A DNA stretch of 64,000 bases from assembly GCA_963931865.1 (NCBI GenBank), contig OZ007508.1, forward strand, positions 16,355,104 through 16,419,103. Reading direction: 5' to 3'. The DNA comes from Axinella damicornis. Lineage: Eukaryota > Porifera > Demospongiae > Axinellida > Axinellidae. Position 1 is the first letter of the stretch, and each line of letters begins with the position of its first letter. Positions 61,746 to 64,000 of the stretch are shown here, one piece after another. The translations under genes were made by a program, and so were the position numbers. A model generated the notes under the pieces. The model saw only the letters and a list, made by a program, of their open reading frames with translations, searched no databases and was not told where the DNA came from.

Positions 61746-63280
61746 GTAAGTGGTTCAAATGCTCAGCAGTGGTATATGCTATCACAGAATGCTTTCCATA
61801 AACTCTCCATGCCGTACGCAAGTAAGGATTAATTTGAAAACTGTCGCTGTTTGGAGATAATTTTCTATATGCACCTTTGGGACTTTGGAAAGTGTCTTTG
61901 AATTATGTAGTCAACATGCAGCACTCTTCTACTCTTCTGTAACTTGGGCCCGCTTTTAGTGTTGGCCTCGTACCAAGGATTTCTACCCCTGATTTTGTCT
62001 CACAGCTTTGGGAAGGAAAGCCTGGGATGATTTTGCATGTGAGTGAGACGGTGTCGCGTGTCATCACAACCACCTCAATCCCAGGCTAATGCCACCATGG
62101 TATGCTCAACGTTCGCATTGTTTTCAGCACACGAAACCAGAAGCTGCACTACGGAGAGGACTTACCGTCCAGAGAATTCTCCCAAGTCACAAACTGGGGT
62201 GGAAAGCCTGGGTGCAAGGCTAACATTGGTGTGACGTTCGTTTGTTTGTATACATTCCTGTTTGTCTCTGTCCTCACTAAGCCTGACTGTATACCAACAC
62301 CGTGAAGCCCAGTGTGCCGCAGCACACAGTGGTCTTCTTTCAGCATTCGCAAACTACTGTGCAGGTGTGCTCCCGATACACTTGCAAGTGCAGAAGAAGC
62401 CTAGCATTGGATTGTGAAGACCGTCAGTGATTAACGAATTGATCTAATCAATTATGGAGTTAATTCAAAATTAGCCACAGGCGGGTTGGGTGCTTATGTT
62501 ATTATAGTAATTATGGTAAATTGATTCAGAGATAAGTTTCTGTGTTTGTAGCAAAAAAAAAGTCAGTTCATTTGAGCTATTCTCATTGCATAAGTAAAAG
62601 TAGGTCATGTGAGAGCAGGCGGGCGGATTGAGTATGCCATTTACTTTCTATGTACTACCTGATCTGCCAGTGAAGGAGTAATTCTTAAAACGAGTGTACA
62701 CTAGAGGCACTGTCGGACGGGTAAGTACAGAGCAATGGTTCGTGGTGGTGGTGGTGGTAGTCGTAGTGGTGGGAGTGCTACTACCAAGAGTAGGCACAAT
62801 GGCTGATGCGTTGCGTACCTTGTGTAGTCTCAGATAGAAATCATTCCAGAGTGCATTTATTATTCTTTACTTGGAAATCTTGTCATGCAACCTACCATAA
62901 TACCTGCTAAAAGTTAGGCATTGATATCACAACCCTGATTTAGTGCCACAATTATTTTTTGGTTGAAATATATTGAATAGAAGACCTTACCAAGGCTAAG
63001 AAGACCTGTGTATTTCCTTCACTGGCTGATCTAATGCTGGTACAATTGTCAGTCCCTGATCTCATGCTGCGTTGGTGGTGATGTGACAATTTTCTGCGCA
63101 TGGCTGAGTGCTGTTTACTACCTGAGCCGGGAGTTACCCAGATAGTGTTACACAGCCCATAGTGGAAGCCCAGGCCCTCTGCTGAGTATGCCATCATAAT
63201 ATTAGTGGCCAAGGTTTGGGGTGTGCTCTCGGATCCCAGTTACCCCCGTGGAAGCAAGCTTGGGTGTCTGGATGTGTGCA
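61746..63280. other. Intron 17, mostly nothing recognised
   Basis: A diverged GGCCTCGTACCAAGG...GCCTGGGTGCAAGGCTAAC MITE-like segment spans about 61965-62223. A (GGT)n-type patch is near 62740. The next NHE exon is not found. Confidence 0.45.
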
Positions 63281-63286
63281 GAGTTA

Positions 63287-63428
63287 TCCCTCCCTCCCTC
63301 CCTCCCTCCCACGCTCGCTCCCTCCCTCCCTCCCTCCCTCCCTCCCTCCCTCCCTCCCTCCCTCCCTCCCTCCCTCCCTCCCTCCCTCCCTCCCTCCCTC
63401 CCTCCCTCCCTCCATCCATCCATCCTTC
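63287..63428. repeat. (TCCC)n microsatellite
   Basis: About 33 tetramers, interrupted once by ACGCTCGC near 63311 and ending in CATC units. Confidence 0.96.
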
Positions 63429-63479
63429 CCTCCCTCCCACGCTCACTCCCTCCCTCCCTAGCTGCATATTGTATTGTTC

Positions 63480-64000
63480 ACAGTGTAACCTTTCAATGAC
63501 TGTCACATCTCTTGACTTTCCAAGTTGACCACAGGATGAAGCGTTAGTTTAAGATGCAAAGGGTCTGTATATTCAAGTAGTTGTTGTATCTGCATGCTAA
63601 CAATTGTTGCTGTACATAATAATAATAATGCATCACAAATCTACATAGAATAACTGGAATAGTAACCAACAGTTGTGGAAGATTCAACAAATGCAGGCAT
63701 AGCTATAGCTGTGTTCCGAAGCACCGACCGTGTAAGTAAATAAAGGAGCGAGCATTGTACATTAGCAGTACTTGCATCCCTCAAGCACTGATTGGTCCTT
63801 GTGCTCCATTCGCGATCTCTACTTGAAATATTTGCCAGGTTTTTGGACCTCACCCTCTCATTCTGCAGTTGTTCTAAGCACCAGGTTGCCCTGCACAGTT
63901 AATTAAGAGTTCTCTCAACCTTCTCTCTATCCTTGATGTCGTTCACTTGCCAGACATGAACATTTGTTTTGTTTTTTAATAATGCTAATACAGAGGTATT
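63480..64000. other. Right edge, nothing recognised
   Basis: No coding or repeat feature supported. Confidence 0.4.

Noticed and set aside
61134..61801. ORFs of 132-187 residues rich in Ser/Pro/Leu
   Set aside because: They run through the pyrimidine-only array. Only the 61639-61745 part, in one frame, is the real NHE exon.
62121..62220. Possible NHE exon after TTTTCAG (TRNQKLHYGEDLPSREFSQV)
   Set aside because: It lies inside a diverged MITE-like inverted repeat ending GCCTGGGTGCAAGGCTA and does not resemble the NHE tail.

Overview
The window is eukaryotic and almost certainly metazoan. It holds the body of one spliced gene on the + strand, a plasma-membrane-type Na+/H+ exchanger (SLC9A/NHE family). 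I could place 17 consecutive coding exons (275-61745, about 494 codons) whose GT/AG splice sites and codon phases all agree. The first exon (signal/first membrane segments) lies left of the window and the rest of the cytoplasmic tail lies right of it. Exons 1-12 are packed into the first 5.2 kb. The last five are spread over 56 kb by three large introns: 5204-39001, 39076-48865 and 49742-60819. The intron-rich gene, the mass of small DNA transposons and the absence of bilaterian-type SINE/LINE content suggest a non-bilaterian marine invertebrate such as a sponge. That taxon is an inference, not something the sequence proves.

The big introns are filled with mobile and repetitive DNA. Intron 12 (33.8 kb) carries: a foldback element with transposon-protein cargo (5910-6507); a degenerate retroelement gag-like ORF (6500-7066, minus); exons of a transposon-type gene (9422-10634 and 12205-12640, minus); 73-bp, 15-bp and 17-bp minisatellites; and a head-to-tail tandem segmental duplication (copy 1 18638-29646, copy 2 29647-37899). 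Each duplicated unit contains a complex satellite, a RecQ-like helicase relic and a 1.4-kb TIR transposon encoding a spliced protein with a homeodomain-like and an HMG-like segment. Copy 1 later received a TTAA-flanked composite insertion (18754-21488) and a hAT deletion derivative (27558-28239). Copy 2 preserves both empty sites, so the order of events can be read.

Intron 13 (39076-48865) contains a family of TIR elements starting TAG(C/T)CTCG with 9-bp target-site duplications, a TTAA element (47275-48685) with two further elements nested in it, and a MITE/minisatellite composite. Intron 15 (49742-60819) contains a 3-kb giant foldback: 256-bp inverted arms enclosing about 2 kb of 13-bp satellite that reverses orientation, plus an ORF with a tesmin/TSO1-like CXC motif. 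It also has further MITEs, diverged exon-like modules and a 19-bp minisatellite.

Throughout, (dG)n/(dC)n runs of 15-40 bases are common. Apart from the exchanger I see no intact host gene. The other coding material is transposon-derived, fragmentary or unrecognised.
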